From assembly GCA_030490835.1 (NCBI GenBank), contig CM059972.1, positions 40,465,452 to 40,529,451 on the forward strand: a stretch of DNA of 64,000 nucleotides, given 5' to 3'. This document shows, in pieces, positions 47,474 through 59,182 of this stretch. The DNA comes from Annona cherimola (Eukaryota; Streptophyta; Magnoliopsida; Magnoliales; Annonaceae). Within the stretch, counting starts at the first letter, position 1, and the number at the start of each line of letters is the position of its first letter. Below the pieces are notes generated by a model. That model was not told the origin of the DNA. It made no database searches and was given only the letters and a program-made list of their open reading frames with translations. A program made the translations under genes and the position numbers.

Positions 47474-48679
47474 GTAAGCAAGCTATATGCTTTCTTAAAT
47501 GTTTCTAAATGATTGCAAATTGTTTGCTCACGTGTTTTATAAATTATATTTAAGGATGACCATTCCTATAATGCTTTACATGAAATGATTGCTAACTATT
47601 TGTTAAATTACTTTCTAAATGATTTATCAAGTTTTATGGAGCATGTCATGTCGGCATATGTATGTATGAACATGGTGCACAAGGAAGAGGCTTTGATGGA
47701 GGTAGTAAGCGGATCAGAGGGTCCCCCTTCACTATTGCGAGTCGCAAGGGCTGTGTGCCGACGGCGTCCTCCCAGAGGTTGGAGGCACAAGGAAAGTCAT
47801 GAATGAATGAATGCATTGCATTCTCATGAAATGCATGAAAAAGTTTCTGTTCCATTGGTAATTGATTACTTGGTAAGTGTCTCCTACCAAATGGGGAGAA
47901 ATGCATTCGAATGAAAGGAAAAATATTTACTTGCCAAAGAAAAAGGCTTGCTTACTGAGTTTTATAACTCATATGTGTTTTCAAAATGACAAACAGGCTA
48001 TGGAGCTGACTCATAAAGGATGTTAGGTAGAAATGACTTGCAAATTTAATTGCAGTTCTATGTATACGTCCAAAGGGACAAATGTATGATAATCATGTTT
48101 AAGTCATGTTTTATGGATATTACAAACATGATTGTACTTATGTGAATTATTTCAATAAAAGAAGATATGAATGATTTTATGATGATATGGATGAGTCTCT
48201 TATGAATAAAGTGTATGCTTAAGTGACGAATGAAAAGAAAAAAAAATTGGACGAGATCCAATTAAGTACCCGCTGCATGATCAGGGCAACAATCCTGAGT
48301 CACATTTACCAATCGACAAGATCCCGAAGTAAGGCTTATGTGGACGCCTCGGTTCGGGGCGCCACACTAATGGATACATATAAGCCCTTTATAGATTAAG
48401 ATATCATACCATCTTAGGCTATCTCTTAAATTTTCAAGTCATTCTACCTTGTAAATCTTAAGATACAAATATATCAAGTATTAAATCAATAACTAAAATA
48501 ATAAATAGTGTTAATTGCACTTTCCACATAAGCATTTTCTTATCCCTCAATGTGCATAATTATCATAATAACCATGGGAGATTAACTTAATCACCTTGTT
48601 TAAATTAAATTTTCCAATTCCATCTTGCTACAAGCTTTAAACTATACTTGCTAGGTTCTAAAATAGGTGGGGTTTCACA

Positions 48680-48769
48680 TTTGTGTAGCTCTTTTGCCGA
48701 CTCTGGGCTATGAGTATACACTGGCGAATAACCTGTACTTTGTCTGCCATTCGCTGAGACAAGTCTAGG
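48680..48769 (-). pseudogene. pol: Integrase fragment of gypsy element F, between G and E
   Basis: On the minus strand this encodes SQRMADKVQVIRQCILIAQ, then SRQKSYT, the conserved integrase segment directly upstream of DCKRRNL at 22249-22270. It is the continuation of F on the far side of solo LTR G. It is cut again at 48769 by insertion of E; the rest of F would lie beyond the window. Confidence 0.75.
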
Positions 48770-49522
48770 TGTGATACCCAGACCTAAGTAAGTCTTTAAA
48801 TATGACACATGTGTTATTTAAATGAATTTTGAATGATATATGAATGATTTTATGATTTAATGATATTTTGCAATTAGGGTTTAATTAAGAATTGTGATTA
48901 AAAATTTAATCGTCGGAGCCCAAAGTGAGTCGGTATGACTCGAGGGGCTTAACGAGGATTTAAAGGTGAAAATGTGTTATGAATAATCATGTTAATTACC
49001 ATGATTTAATTTATGGATATTAAAGTGTAATTATGGAATTAAGGTGAAAAATGATAGAAAATTCATAACTTGACGCCTACAAGGCGGATTTCGATGATAT
49101 TTGAAAAGTAAGCTCATGACGGTGGGCCCAATCTTATGAATGGATTGGATTACGGGAATCATGATGAGATTAGGGTGATAATTAATTGTTTTTATCCCAA
49201 ATCCAAAAGATAAATTCAAGTGGTCATAACTTGAGTTAGAAACGTCGGTTTGAGATGAAATTTGAAACGATAGAATAATATTATAAAATCTATGATATGA
49301 ATGGAATGGATTAAGCTAATTATCATGGAAAGTTGCTTTCTTGGAGAGCAAGTAACAAGTTGCTTAAGAGCTAAGTAAAGAAGGACAATTGTGGAAAGTG
49401 AAAATGAAATTTACTAAAATGCCTATGGGGTTACTTGAGCTCCAAGAAAAGTAGTTTATAAAAAGAAAAAAAAAGGGAGCAAGGGGGTTGGACGTTCCAG
49501 CAGCAAGGAAGAGGAGAGAGAG

Positions 49523-49525
49523 AAG

Positions 49526-49570
<45 letters not shown>
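49523..49570 (+). repeat. GA microsatellite in 5' LTR of E
   Basis: An almost perfect (GA)n run within an AGAGG-rich leader. The 3' LTR copy at about 55505-55550 has a different length. Confidence 0.85.
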
Positions 49571-49576
<6 letters not shown>

Positions 49577-51093
49577 GGGAGAAAAAATGGATTTTGTCCA
49601 AGGATCAGCACCAAGTACGTCAAACCCAGCAAAGAAGAGGAGAAAAGAGGAGGAAAAGAAGAAGGAAAAAGGGAAGGAGAAACTCGGGAAGCTCGGGGCA
49701 AAGAATCGATGAAATCGGGTACCCGTTGAGTTAAGCCTTCCAATTTCTGAGTTTTCTTCTTGATATTCGAATCATGGTTTTGAATAATAATAAAACTCTA
49801 AATAAATATTAAAAACATGGTGGAATTAAGTATTGATTGAGAGTTTTGCATATGTATTGAAAAGAGATGCAAATATGGGAGCAAAACCTAGAAGAAATGA
49901 GGCAGAAATATAAAATATGAAAGGAATAGTTAATGAACGAATTTTATCATGAAAATATTTCTAAAGACTCATTATGGTGTGATTAATCAACGACCCAATT
50001 TTCAGCTTAAAACGATAAACAAGTTGCAAATTATAAATCTGGGAAAATCAACCTGAACAGGGTTGAATGGGTGGCAGGAGCAGCTGCACCAAAGGATTTT
50101 TAACAATTTTTATACAACAAATTTTGGGCTGAAAGTTCTACATGATATATAATACATATTTAGGATCACACAAATAAAATAAAAATTAGGTTTCTATGGG
50201 AATAAATATACCGAATAATTTACGTGATTAAGGCTATCTGAAAAGGAGTGCTGCTGTCCAGCAAGGTAAAAATACCAAAATAAATAACAATACTAAATAT
50301 TTTATGCTGGAAATATTTATTTTGGTTAAATCATATAGTTATTAAGGTATGATAGAAATTTAAAATCAAAACTACTTGATTTGATTTAATTCAAGATTTT
50401 GAGAATTCAGTGTGCCTGAATTCAGCATTATGGACAACTTAAGGAATAAATCAAGATAATGTTAAATTCTAGGTTTTTGTGATGGAATTTGATTTATAAT
50501 GGGATATAAACAAGTTATTATGAGGGTTTAACCTATTATAGGTAAATAAAATTACCCTAAATATGATTTTTTGAAGACATGCAAAGGGATGTCCAAAGAG
50601 GGGTGCAAAGGGTACCCAAGATGTATATGAGAGTTGCTGTTTTGGAAGCAACTAATATATGAATTTTAAACATGTGTTAATACCCTAAATTTGAGTTAAG
50701 AAAAATATGATTAATTTCTGGAATTTATGGATTAAAAATCTGTTTTGAATTAAGTGTCAAAACAGGCGTTGAAATGATGAAAAACGAGTTCTAATGTTGC
50801 TGTTTTCGAACCCTATGATGAATGGATTATAAATCCGAAATTAAACCCTGAATTATAGATTAATTAAGGGTTTAATCATGCTGGAATTAGAGACAATTTG
50901 CTATGTTGAAAATTTTTTAAAAACACATGATTTATGTATAGATAAATGGACGTATATGAAGAGATAAGTATGAATACCCGACTTGAAAGATAAGTGGGTT
51001 GAGTTAGATGAACTTATGTAGGTTAGAAAATCTAAGGAATATAAGTATTTGAAGACGATGCAAATAAATGAAATGTTATTTTCATTTATTTAG

Positions 51094-51141
51094 GCAAAGG
51101 CAAGGAAAAGAATGGAAGGAAAGGGATTATGGCGATCTCAG
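51094..51141 (+). other. Candidate mini-exon in 5' LTR of E
   Basis: TTTATTTAG| then 48 purine-rich bases ending GGCGATCTCAG, then |GTAAGCAAGC. The 3' LTR has the same at 57084-57131. Confidence 0.42.
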
Positions 51142-52292
51142 GTAAGCAAGCAAAATTTCTAAATTGATGTTTTCTTTCTATATGATGACGTGTGATTGAA
51201 ATTTTTATGTTTATCTTTTGACGAATGGGCAAGCACAAGTTTTGAAAATGAAGGTTTTATTGCAAAGCCACAAGTTTTAAAAATGACATCTTTAATGAAA
51301 AGTCGTAAGTTTTGGAAAAGAATAGCTTTAAGGAAAAGCCTCAAGGTTTGTTCTTGGGAAGCAAGAAATACATTTTAAGATAAAGAATTTATCATCAGTG
51401 TTTCCAAAGATTGGCAATGCTTTATGTTAATGGAATTGAGAATTTTGCTTATGAGTAAGCAAGTTCTCTAGGATAACGTTTTCAAAGGATTTCACGTTTT
51501 ATGTCGATGATTTTTTTTTAAGAATTTGCTTATAAGCGAGCAAGTTCTTTATGATGTTGTTCCAAAAGTATTTTATAAGAAAAACAAAATTTTACCCTTT
51601 TTCACAAAGCAACAAACGTAAATAAGTTTTGAATTTCTTTTATGTGTTTTATGATAAATAATTATGTTTGTGAAAGAAAAAGGAAAAAGTGGAATTGATT
51701 TATGAAAAAGATTTGTATTGTTAGGTCATGATAATTAAATAATAAATGATGATTTGAACGTAGTTCATATGTTTTGAAATGATATTCGAAAAGTTTTGAT
51801 TTCCTTTAGATAAGGAAATCTATGTTGAAAATATCTTGAAAAATGTTTATACGGATGCGTTGAAAGGGATTTAAGGATGACTAACCTCCTATGTTGATTT
51901 CATAAAACGGTTTGATTTCGGGTTGCTAAATGGTATGCAAAAGATTATGTAAGCCCTTTATGTAAAAATGACAAAATTGATATGTGGACAAGAAATTGAT
52001 TTTAAGGTGGTTGAGAAGGGGTTAGCACAATTGCATAACTTTTGTAAGCAAAAGGCCCCGAAATGGAAACCAAGAAAATGCTAGGAAAAATGTGTGATTT
52101 ATTCTTGAAAATCTAAAAGTTTGTAAATTCTTTTATTAAAAGGGTTTTAAGGTGTGTTGTTTCTCAAACATTTCAAATATTTATCAAAATATTTTACTCA
52201 AAATGTTTCTAACAGAATTTAAGGAAGGTCATCATAAAACTAGATTTCAAATGACAACTTGTTAAAGTGGGTGAGTTTGCTTTACAAGTTAA

Positions 52293-52462
52293 CACAGACT
52301 GCGATCTGTGATGTATTTTTGAAAATGATTTGTTTTAAAAAAACACAGACTTCGGTCTGTGATGTTTTTGAGTTATGGATGCAGAAAGAGGTCTGTGATC
52401 CCGGTTTAAAAGGACATAGGTTGCGGTCTGTGGTTCTTCAAACTAAACGGACTGCGGTCTGT
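52293..52462 (+). repeat. Hairpin array with UUCG/UGCG loops in LTR E
   Basis: CACAGA-N6-TCTGTG (52293-52310), CACAGAC-TTCG-GTCTGTG (52344-52361, a perfect 7-bp stem on a UUCG loop), two degenerate units and ACGGAC-TGCG-GTCTGT (52447-52462). Homologous to 30669-30850 of D. Confidence 0.6.
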
Positions 52463-52974
52463 CATAATAATGTACGGTGCACCAGTACAAGAAATAGGCA
52501 GGTTGTAGAGCACGGTTGGGATGACCGGGGCTTACTCTACATAAGGCCAAGTCGCTAAGGGATGGCAGGAGTGCCAGCAGCGCCCTCCCTGAGATGGGAG
52601 CAGGATAAATAAACAGCCGTCTAGCTAGCGTGTTGTTAAGGATTCTCTTCCAAAAGGTAGCATGATCACTTGCTAAGTGTCACTACTGGATGGGGAGAAA
52701 TGTGTTTGTTTACGTTTTGCTTTTCAAAAGCTCAAAGATTGGGATATAAAAGCATTTATATGAAAAATTATCCTAAATTGGATTTTTATGAGCCATTATG
52801 CATAAGTTACCCTAAAAGCAGGGTGTTTTACACAAAATGTGTAAATATTAAGAATAAAAACAAATGGTATGGTTTTTATGTAAAAGTTTTCATGAAAAGG
52901 ATTTATGACTTGTTTGCTATAAACGAGCCCCAAGATGGGGATTATGAAAAAAGGTTTATGTTGGAAAATGTTCT

Positions 52975-53378
52975 GGACATAAGAACGTCCATTTCCCAAA
53001 AGGTTTATGTGGAAAAAATGGTTGACATGAGAATGTCCATTTCCTAAATGGATTTATGTTGGAACATGTGTGGACATAAAAATGTCCGTTTCTAAAAGAG
53101 TTTATGGACATATGAGTGTCCATTGCAAAAAGGGCTTTCGTAAAATGTATTTTGGACATAAAAATGTCCATTATCAAAGTGTTTATGTGAAAAATATTTT
53201 AGGACGTATAAACGTCCGTTTCCAACAAGGTTTACCTGGAAAAATGTTTAGGACGTATGAACGTCCAGTGTCAAAATGATTTATGTGGAAAAACATCTTT
53301 TTGTGGACATGAGAATGTCCATTGTCAAATATGGTTTATGTCAAGATGTTTTGGGACATAAAATGTCCCCTGGCCAAA
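52975..53378 (+). repeat. Covarying dyad array in LTR E
   Basis: Nine dyads about 45-60 bases apart, including TGGACAT-AAAA-ATGTCCA, GGACGT-ATAA-ACGTCC, GGACGT-ATGA-ACGTCC, TGGACAT-GAGA-ATGTCCA and GGGACAT-AAA-ATGTCCC. The GGACGT/ACGTCC units show a paired A-to-G and T-to-C change relative to GGACAT/ATGTCC. Confidence 0.72.
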
Positions 53379-53945
53379 ATGATTTATGAGAAAAATATTT
53401 TAGAAAATGATTTTCAATGAAAGTATTGCCCCAAAATGCTTGCTTACTGAGTTATCACTCATATTTTATTTTCTCAAACCTTAGATAGGTACCAGGAAAC
53501 ACAAGGGGTCAATGGACCTAAGCAATGAAGGAAGGTACGAAGTAGTACCCGGGTGGGCTAAAAGGATCAGCCATGGTGAGTGGAATGCTATGAATGGAAG
53601 TTTTCAGGTATATTGATATATATGTGACTTATTTAAAGTTCTGAGTTCTAGGTGAACTAATGATTGAACATATGTATGTATGCAATGGAAATATCATGAT
53701 TAGGCCAATAGGACCTTTAATGTATAAGTGCATGTTGAGAAGTTGTAAAGGATATGTACAAGTGTACCATTGCTTATGTTATAAATGAAATGATGATGGA
53801 TGAAGAAACGAGAAAAAAAAGTTTGGACGAGTTTCAAATTAAAATCCCGCCGCGTGATCAGGGCAACAATCCTGAATGCACATTTACCAATCTATAAGGT
53901 CTTGAGGTAAGGAAGTGACGTCTCGGTTTGGGGCGCCACAGAAGT

Positions 53946-53957
53946 TGGTATCAGAGC
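53946..53957 (+). other. Primer binding site, initiator Met-tRNA (element E)
   Basis: TGGTATCAGAGC five bases after the LTR end at 53940. Confidence 0.92.
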
Positions 53958-54233
53958 AAGGATTGGTAAACAGGCGTGGGAAGGAGAAAATAAAGGATGA
54001 TGAGAGGATAGGTATGATACCACATAAAATGGTATCAAAACATGGACTGGTAAATAGGCATGAAAAAGCCTAAGTATAATGATTGAATTATATAATGAGG
54101 TATACATGATTTTATGATGATTAGATATGTGATTATCATGATGAAATGCATGATATATGATGATGATAGTAGTGATGTTTATGATGATGGATAATATCGC
54201 ATGATTGTAATTGTGTGAATTGGCTAAGCACAA

Positions 54234-54374
54234 ATGTCGCAAGGACGTGGAAAAGCCGCACAACCAAGGTAAATAGGAGCAGCTAACCGACAGGTTACCT
54301 TTACAAACCCGGTACATGTGCATGCCCTAACTCAAAAAGAGTCAAGGGAGCAAGAGGATGAAGTGGTTACAGGT
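54234..54374 (+). pseudogene. Gag start and protease remnants in E interior
   Basis: An ATG at 54234 opens MSQGRGKAAQPR and stops after 12 codons. At about 54303-54374 a segment reads TNPVHVHALTQKESREQEDE, then VVTG, matching the ALT...VVTG region that precedes the gypsy protease. The whole of gag between them is missing. Confidence 0.55.
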
Positions 54375-54554
54375 ATGGATTAAATTTTAGAAAGTTTGAC
54401 AATGGCTTAGTTTGATTTTGATGATAATAATTTAGTCATCGATTGTCAATATGCAACCACCCATACACTATCGATAGAGGAAACCAACAAGATAATACAG
54501 GTAGAATTCTATGTATACTAGTTAACTAATGCTAGCTAAGTATGGAGGATGTGA

Positions 54555-54714
54555 CCGATTAGGATAAGGATACTAGATCATAAAGAATAGAAGCTTCGGA
54601 ATAGAAAAATTGAATATTTTGAGGTTCACTGAAACTGATATTCCGAAAGTAAAGTTACTTGATTATTAAAGGGAAAAGGTTGAAAAGAAGTACCCCCAGC
54701 TAATTGAAAAGTGA
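54555..54714 (+). pseudogene. Chromodomain remnant in E interior
   Basis: Reads RIRILDHKE*KLRNRKIEYFEV, then after stops and a frameshift VEKKYPQLIEK and a stop at 54712-54714. It aligns with ILDHKVKKLRNRELKYVKV...VERKYPQLFQK of F. Integrase, RT and most of pol are absent. Confidence 0.7.
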
Positions 54715-54735
54715 ACAGTTTCGGGACGAAACCTA

Positions 54736-54753
54736 TTATAAGGGGGGGACGAT
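54736..54753 (+). other. Polypurine tract of element E
   Basis: ATAAGGGGGGGACGAT just before TGTGATACCC at 54754, after the TTTCGGGACGAAACC block also present in F. Confidence 0.85.
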
Positions 54754-55496
54754 TGTGATACCCAGACCTAAGTAGGTCTTTAAATATGACACATGTGTTA
54801 TTTAAATGAATTTTGAATGATATATGGATGATTTTATGATTTAATGATATTTTGCAATTAGGGTTTAATTAAAAATGGTGATTAAAAATTTAATCGCCGG
54901 AGCCCAAAGTGAGTCGGTATGACTCGAGGGGCTTAACGAGGATTGAAAGGTGAAAATGTGTTATGAATAATCATGTTAAGTACCAAGATTTAATTTATAG
55001 AGATTAAAGTGTAATTATGGAATTAAGGTGAAAAATGATAGAAAATTCATAACTTGACTCCTACAAGGCGGATTTCGATGAAATTCGAAAGGTAAGCTCA
55101 CGACAGTGGGTCCAATCTTATGAATGGATTGGATTAAAGGACTCATGATGGGATTAGGGTGATAAATAATTATTTTTATCCCAAATCCAAAAGAAAAATT
55201 CAAGTGGACATAACTTGAGTTAGAAACGTCGGTTTGAGATAAAATTTGAAACGATAGAATAATATTATGAAATTTATGATATGAATGGAATGAATTAAGC
55301 TAATTATCATGGAAAGTTGCTTTTTTGGAGAGCAAGTAATAAGTTGCTTAAGAGCTAAGTAAAGAAGGGCAATTGTGGAAAGTGAAAATGGAATTTACTA
55401 AAATGCCTATGGGGTTACTTGGGCACCAAGAAAAGTAGTTTATAAAAAGAAAAAAAAGGGAGCAAGGGGGTTGGACGTTCCAGCATCAAGGAAGAG

Positions 55497-55552
<56 letters not shown>

Positions 55553-57415
55553 AGGAAAAAGGGAGAAAAAAGGAATTTTCTCCAAGGACCAGCAGCAAGC
55601 ATTGCAAACCCAGCAAGGAAGAGGAGAAAAGAGGAGGAAAAGAAGAAGGAAAAATGGAACAAAAAGCTCGGGAAGCTCGGGGCAAAGAATCGACGGAATC
55701 GGGTAAGTACCCGTCGAGTTAAGCCTTCCAATTTCCGAGTTTTCTTCTTGATATTGGAATCATGGTTTTGAATCATAATAAGCCTTTAAAGAAATATTAA
55801 CAACATGCTGTAATTAAGTATTGATTGAGGGTTTTGCATATGTATTGAAAAGAGATGCAAATATGGGAGCAAAACCTAGAAAAAATGAGGCAGAAATCTA
55901 AAATATGAACGGAATAGTTAATGAACGAATTTTATGATGAAATTTTTTGGGAAGACTCATGATACGGTGATTAAGGAAATACATAATTTTTAGAATAAAA
56001 AGATAATCAGGTTTCAAATTAAAAATCTGGGAAAATCAACCTGAACAGGGTTGAACGGGTGGCAGGATCAGCTGCACCAAAGAATTTTTAATAATTTTAT
56101 ACAACAAATTTTGGGCTGAAAGTTCTACATATTATATAATACACATTTATGATCACACGAATAAAATAAAAATTAGGTTTCTATGGGTATAAATATACCC
56201 AATAATTTACGTGATTAAGGTTATCTGAAAAGGAGTGCTGCTGTCTAGCAAGGTAAAAATACCAAAATAAATAGAAATACTAAATATTTCATTCTGAAAA
56301 TATTTATTTTAGTTAATTCATGTAGTTTTTAAGGTATTTAAGAAATTTCAAATCAAAAATACTTGATTTGATATTAATTCAAGATTTGGAGAATTCAGTG
56401 TGCCTGAATTCAGCATTATGGACAACTTAAGGAATAAATCAAGATAAATGTTAAATTCTAGGTTTTTGTGATGGAATTCGATTTATAATTTGATATAAAC
56501 AAGTTATTATGAGGGTTTAACCTATTAGAGGTAAATAAGATTACCCTAAATATGATTGTTTGAAGATATGTAAAGGGATGTCCAAAGAGGGGTGCAAAGG
56601 GTACCCAAGATGTATACGAGAGTTGCTGTTTTGGAAGCAACTAATATATGAATTTTAAACATGTGTTAATACCCTAAATTTGGGTTAAGAAAAACATGAT
56701 TAATTGCTGAAATTTATGGATTAGAAATCTGTTTTGAATTAAGTGTCAAAACAGGCGTTGAAATGATGAAAAATGGGTTCTAATGTTGCTGTTTTCGAAC
56801 CCTATGATGAATGGATTATAAATCCGAAATTAAACCCTAAATTATAGGTTAATTAAGGGGATTAATCATGCTGGAATTAGAGACAATTTTCTGTGTTGAA
56901 AAATTTTAAGAAACACATGATTTATATATAGAGAAATGGACGCATATGAAGAGATAAGTATGAATACCCGACTTGAAAGACAAGTGGGTTAAGTTAGATG
57001 AACTTATATAGGTTGGAAAAACTAAGGAATATAAGTATTTGAAGACGATGTAAATAAATGAAATGTTATTTTTATTTATTTAGGCAAAGGCAAGGAAAAG
57101 GATCGAAGGAAAGGGATTATAGCGATCTCAGGTAAGCAAGCAAACTTTCTAAAATGATGTTTTCTTTCTATATGATGATGTGTGATTGAAATGTTTATGT
57201 TTATGTTTTGACGAATGGGCAAGCACAAGTTTTGAAAATGAAGGTTTTATTGCAAAGCCACAAGTTTTGAAAATGACGGCTTTAATGAAAGGTTGTAAGT
57301 CTTAGAAAAGAATGGTTTTACGGAAAAGCCTCAAGGTTTGCTTCATGGGAAGAAAGCAATATGTTTTAAGATGAAGAATTTATCATCAGTGTTGCCAAAG
57401 ATTGGCAATGCTTTA
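54754..57415 (+). repeat. 3' LTR of element E, truncated by J
   Basis: Matches 48770-51430 of the 5' LTR with roughly 4-5 percent differences in the part compared. TATA box at 55441-55447 and an intact donor CGG|GTAAGTACC at 55703-55704. Broken at CTTTA (57411-57415) by J; the remainder is outside the window. Confidence 0.88.
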
Positions 57416-57766
57416 TGTTGGTCTCGAGTTAATGGTAATTACCCAAGAGGGGAGGAGTCAATTGGGTATTTAAAATTTTTTAACTTAAACAGAAATTTTA
57501 CCCCGGATTAATCTAATCCCCTTTATGAAGAAACAAATGGAAACCAATATAGTGCTGAGAGCAGAAATAAAAATCAACAAGCAAGATTTTATAGTGGTTC
57601 GGGCAACCTTCCCTACTCCAGTCTTCCAAGCTCACACCTCTTGTGACTTGGGTTTCACTATGTATTTCACAAATACAACTAGAGCCACTACTCTCTCCTA
57701 GATTCCAGATCTAGGGGGCATTAATAATTCACAGCACAAGTAGGTGACGAGTTCTACTCTAATCAC
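57416..57766 (-). repeat. J: copia-type LTR end, minus strand, cut by K
   Basis: Starts TGTTGGTCTCGAG, the reverse complement of the copia LTR 3' end, and is closest to solo LTR C. It has one CCCCCTAGATCT-type unit. It is interrupted at 57766 (ATCAC flank) by K and presumably continues beyond the window. Confidence 0.8.
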
Positions 57767-58829
57767 TGACGAGCTGCGTATATGTCTATTAAAATGCTCG
57801 CTATTTACGCAAGTATACGTGCCGTGTCAAGTAACAAAGAGTGAGTAAAGTATCGTTCCCACGAGGATTGTGTTAAACGGATTAGTACCTTAAATCTCAA
57901 TTATGTAAGTGAATTGGTAAAAGGAATGAGATTTGGTTTCTAAGAATTGAATTAAACTAACTAAGCAAAGAAGTAAATGACTAGAGTGGTGTGGATGTTG
58001 CTGAGATTGCCTTGAGATGATTAAGATAGGTGAGAATATAAATTCATTGAATTATAGCTATGTTATTTGGTTCCAATTAACTTAGTTGTGCAGAGATTAC
58101 TAATCTAGGTTCATTCATATTCATATATATCTTCCAACACATACAAACCTAACCAAGTTTTAGTTATGTGCTATGTTCCCATGCACACAAGTAAAACAAG
58201 ATTGATAACCACATAACCTAATCAAGATTACACAGGGTTAATAGGTATATTCCTATCCATATTAACATCCAACACAAACAAGAGTTAGAATACTTGTGCC
58301 TTATATATGGATCTTATTCAAATCCCACTTTTCCAAACATGAACCTGAATATTAGATCAATCCACGAGGTTGCAAAGCTTGTAAACGCATTAAGCATGAT
58401 ATATAAGAGTAATCTCAAGTAACGAAAGTCACAGCACAACAGTATTATCAATTTAAGCATAAGAAAACCAAATATCATAAGTTGAGTTCAAATCCTATAT
58501 ATCTCCCACCATAGGAAGGTTCAGCCCATAAACATGACTTCAATTCCCATTAAAATCAAGTTACAATCATCCAAAGCAAAGCGAGTAACAAATAAGAAGA
58601 GATAGATGAGAAGAGAAGATAAAACTCAATGGGTTTGCACTGATAGCTTGGATCTCCACTTGCTCTTCTCTCTTCCCTTGAAGCCTTGGTTTCTCTTCTC
58701 CTTTCTGAGCAGCCACGATCCTCTCTCTATGGCTTGCCGAACTCCTTTGCACGCAGCCCTAGGTTTCTATTTATAATGGGTAGCTTACGCAGCACATGTG
58801 CAGAAATCTGCGCGCATACGGATGCGTAG

Positions 58830-58939
58830 TGGCGCCTAGGCGCCAACTCTCTGGACTATCCCTACTTAGAGCTTCTCCTTAACTCATGTAGCTGCCCATG
58901 CTTGGCGCCGGGGCGCCCCGGGGTGGCGCCTAGGCGCCA
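58830..58939. repeat. Duplicated 16-bp GGCGCC palindrome in LTR K
   Basis: TGGCGCCTAGGCGCCA occurs at 58830-58845 and 58924-58939, each followed by ACTCTCTG, with further GGCGCC/GGGGCGCCCC motifs between them in an otherwise AT-rich LTR. Confidence 0.85.
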
Positions 58940-59182
58940 ACTCTCTGCCTCTGGATGCCTCAGCTTGCATTCAACTCGTCCACTCTGCTGTCGCACGTCC
59001 TGTCCTTCCTAGAAAAGATGGAAAAATGAAATAAATGAACTAAAAATGCCTAAATAATGCTAAAATTTCCTAAAAACTAATTAATGCTCCTAAAATGCAA
59101 AGCAGATGAAAATTAAGCTAAATGAGTGTAAACTATGCCTAATCTCTCGAACTAACGCACAAATAAAGTCTAAAATGGGCCA

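Larger units (their letters stand above)
45728..48366 (+). repeat. H: solo gypsy LTR inserted in G
   Basis: 2639 bp, TGTGAAACCC...GGCGCCACA on the plus strand, without internal sequence. Flanks TTGAT (45723-45727) and CTAAT (48367-48371) differ by two transitions, as expected for an old duplication CTGAT with one change on each side. It has a strong TATA box TATAAATAG at 46546-46554, a donor-like TTCGG|GTAAGTG at 46700-46701, a mini-exon-like block at 47446-47473 and four TGAACAGTAA repeats at 47130-47215. The ORF at 47585-47806 has no family features. Confidence 0.78.
22271..48679 (-). repeat. G: solo gypsy LTR in F integrase, split by C and H
   Basis: On the minus strand the LTR starts TGTGAAACCCC at 48679 and ends GGCGCCACA at 22271. 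Its own length without nested C and H is about 5.5 kb, and no internal region is present, so it is a solo LTR. Flanks are TCTAT (22266-22270) and TTTGT (48680-48684): not identical, but each differs from TCTGT by one C/T-type transition, and TCTGT restores the integrase reading KSYTDCKRRN across the site. G pieces are 22271-26600, 44838-45727 and 48367-48679. A TATA box TATAAATAGG (minus) lies near 26422-26431. Confidence 0.8.
48770..53940 (+). repeat. 5' LTR of element E
   Basis: 5171 bp, TGTGATACCC...GGCGCCACA. TATA box TATAAAA at 49457-49463, then a GA microsatellite, then a damaged donor (CGG|GTACCC at 49719) where the 3' LTR has CGG|GTAAGTACCC. Mini-exon-like block 51094-51141, hairpin array 52293-52462, dyad array 52975-53378 and acceptor-like TTAGATAG near 53481-53488. 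Confidence 0.9.
48770..57415 (+). mobile_element. Element E: gutted gypsy derivative with 5.2-kb LTRs
   Basis: 5' LTR 48770-53940, primer site, an interior of only 813 bases, polypurine tract, and a 3' LTR from 54754 that is cut at 57415 by J. The interior keeps small pieces of gag start, protease start and chromodomain, so it arose by internal deletion of a Tekay-type element. The flank on the left is CTAGG; the right flank is outside the window. In the first 240 bases the LTRs differ at roughly 11 positions, so E is older than A and B. It cannot encode its own proteins. Confidence 0.87.

Noticed and set aside
47585..47806. 73-codon ORF in LTR H
   Set aside because: It overlaps the GC-rich conserved LTR block and has an equally long antisense frame.
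49456..49743. ORFs across the GA microsatellites (also 55440-55776)
   Set aside because: Low-complexity translations of (GA)n and its flanks, differing between the two LTRs of E.
58567..58752. Small ORF in K
   Set aside because: No motif, and it overlaps leader-like LTR sequence of a noncoding family.
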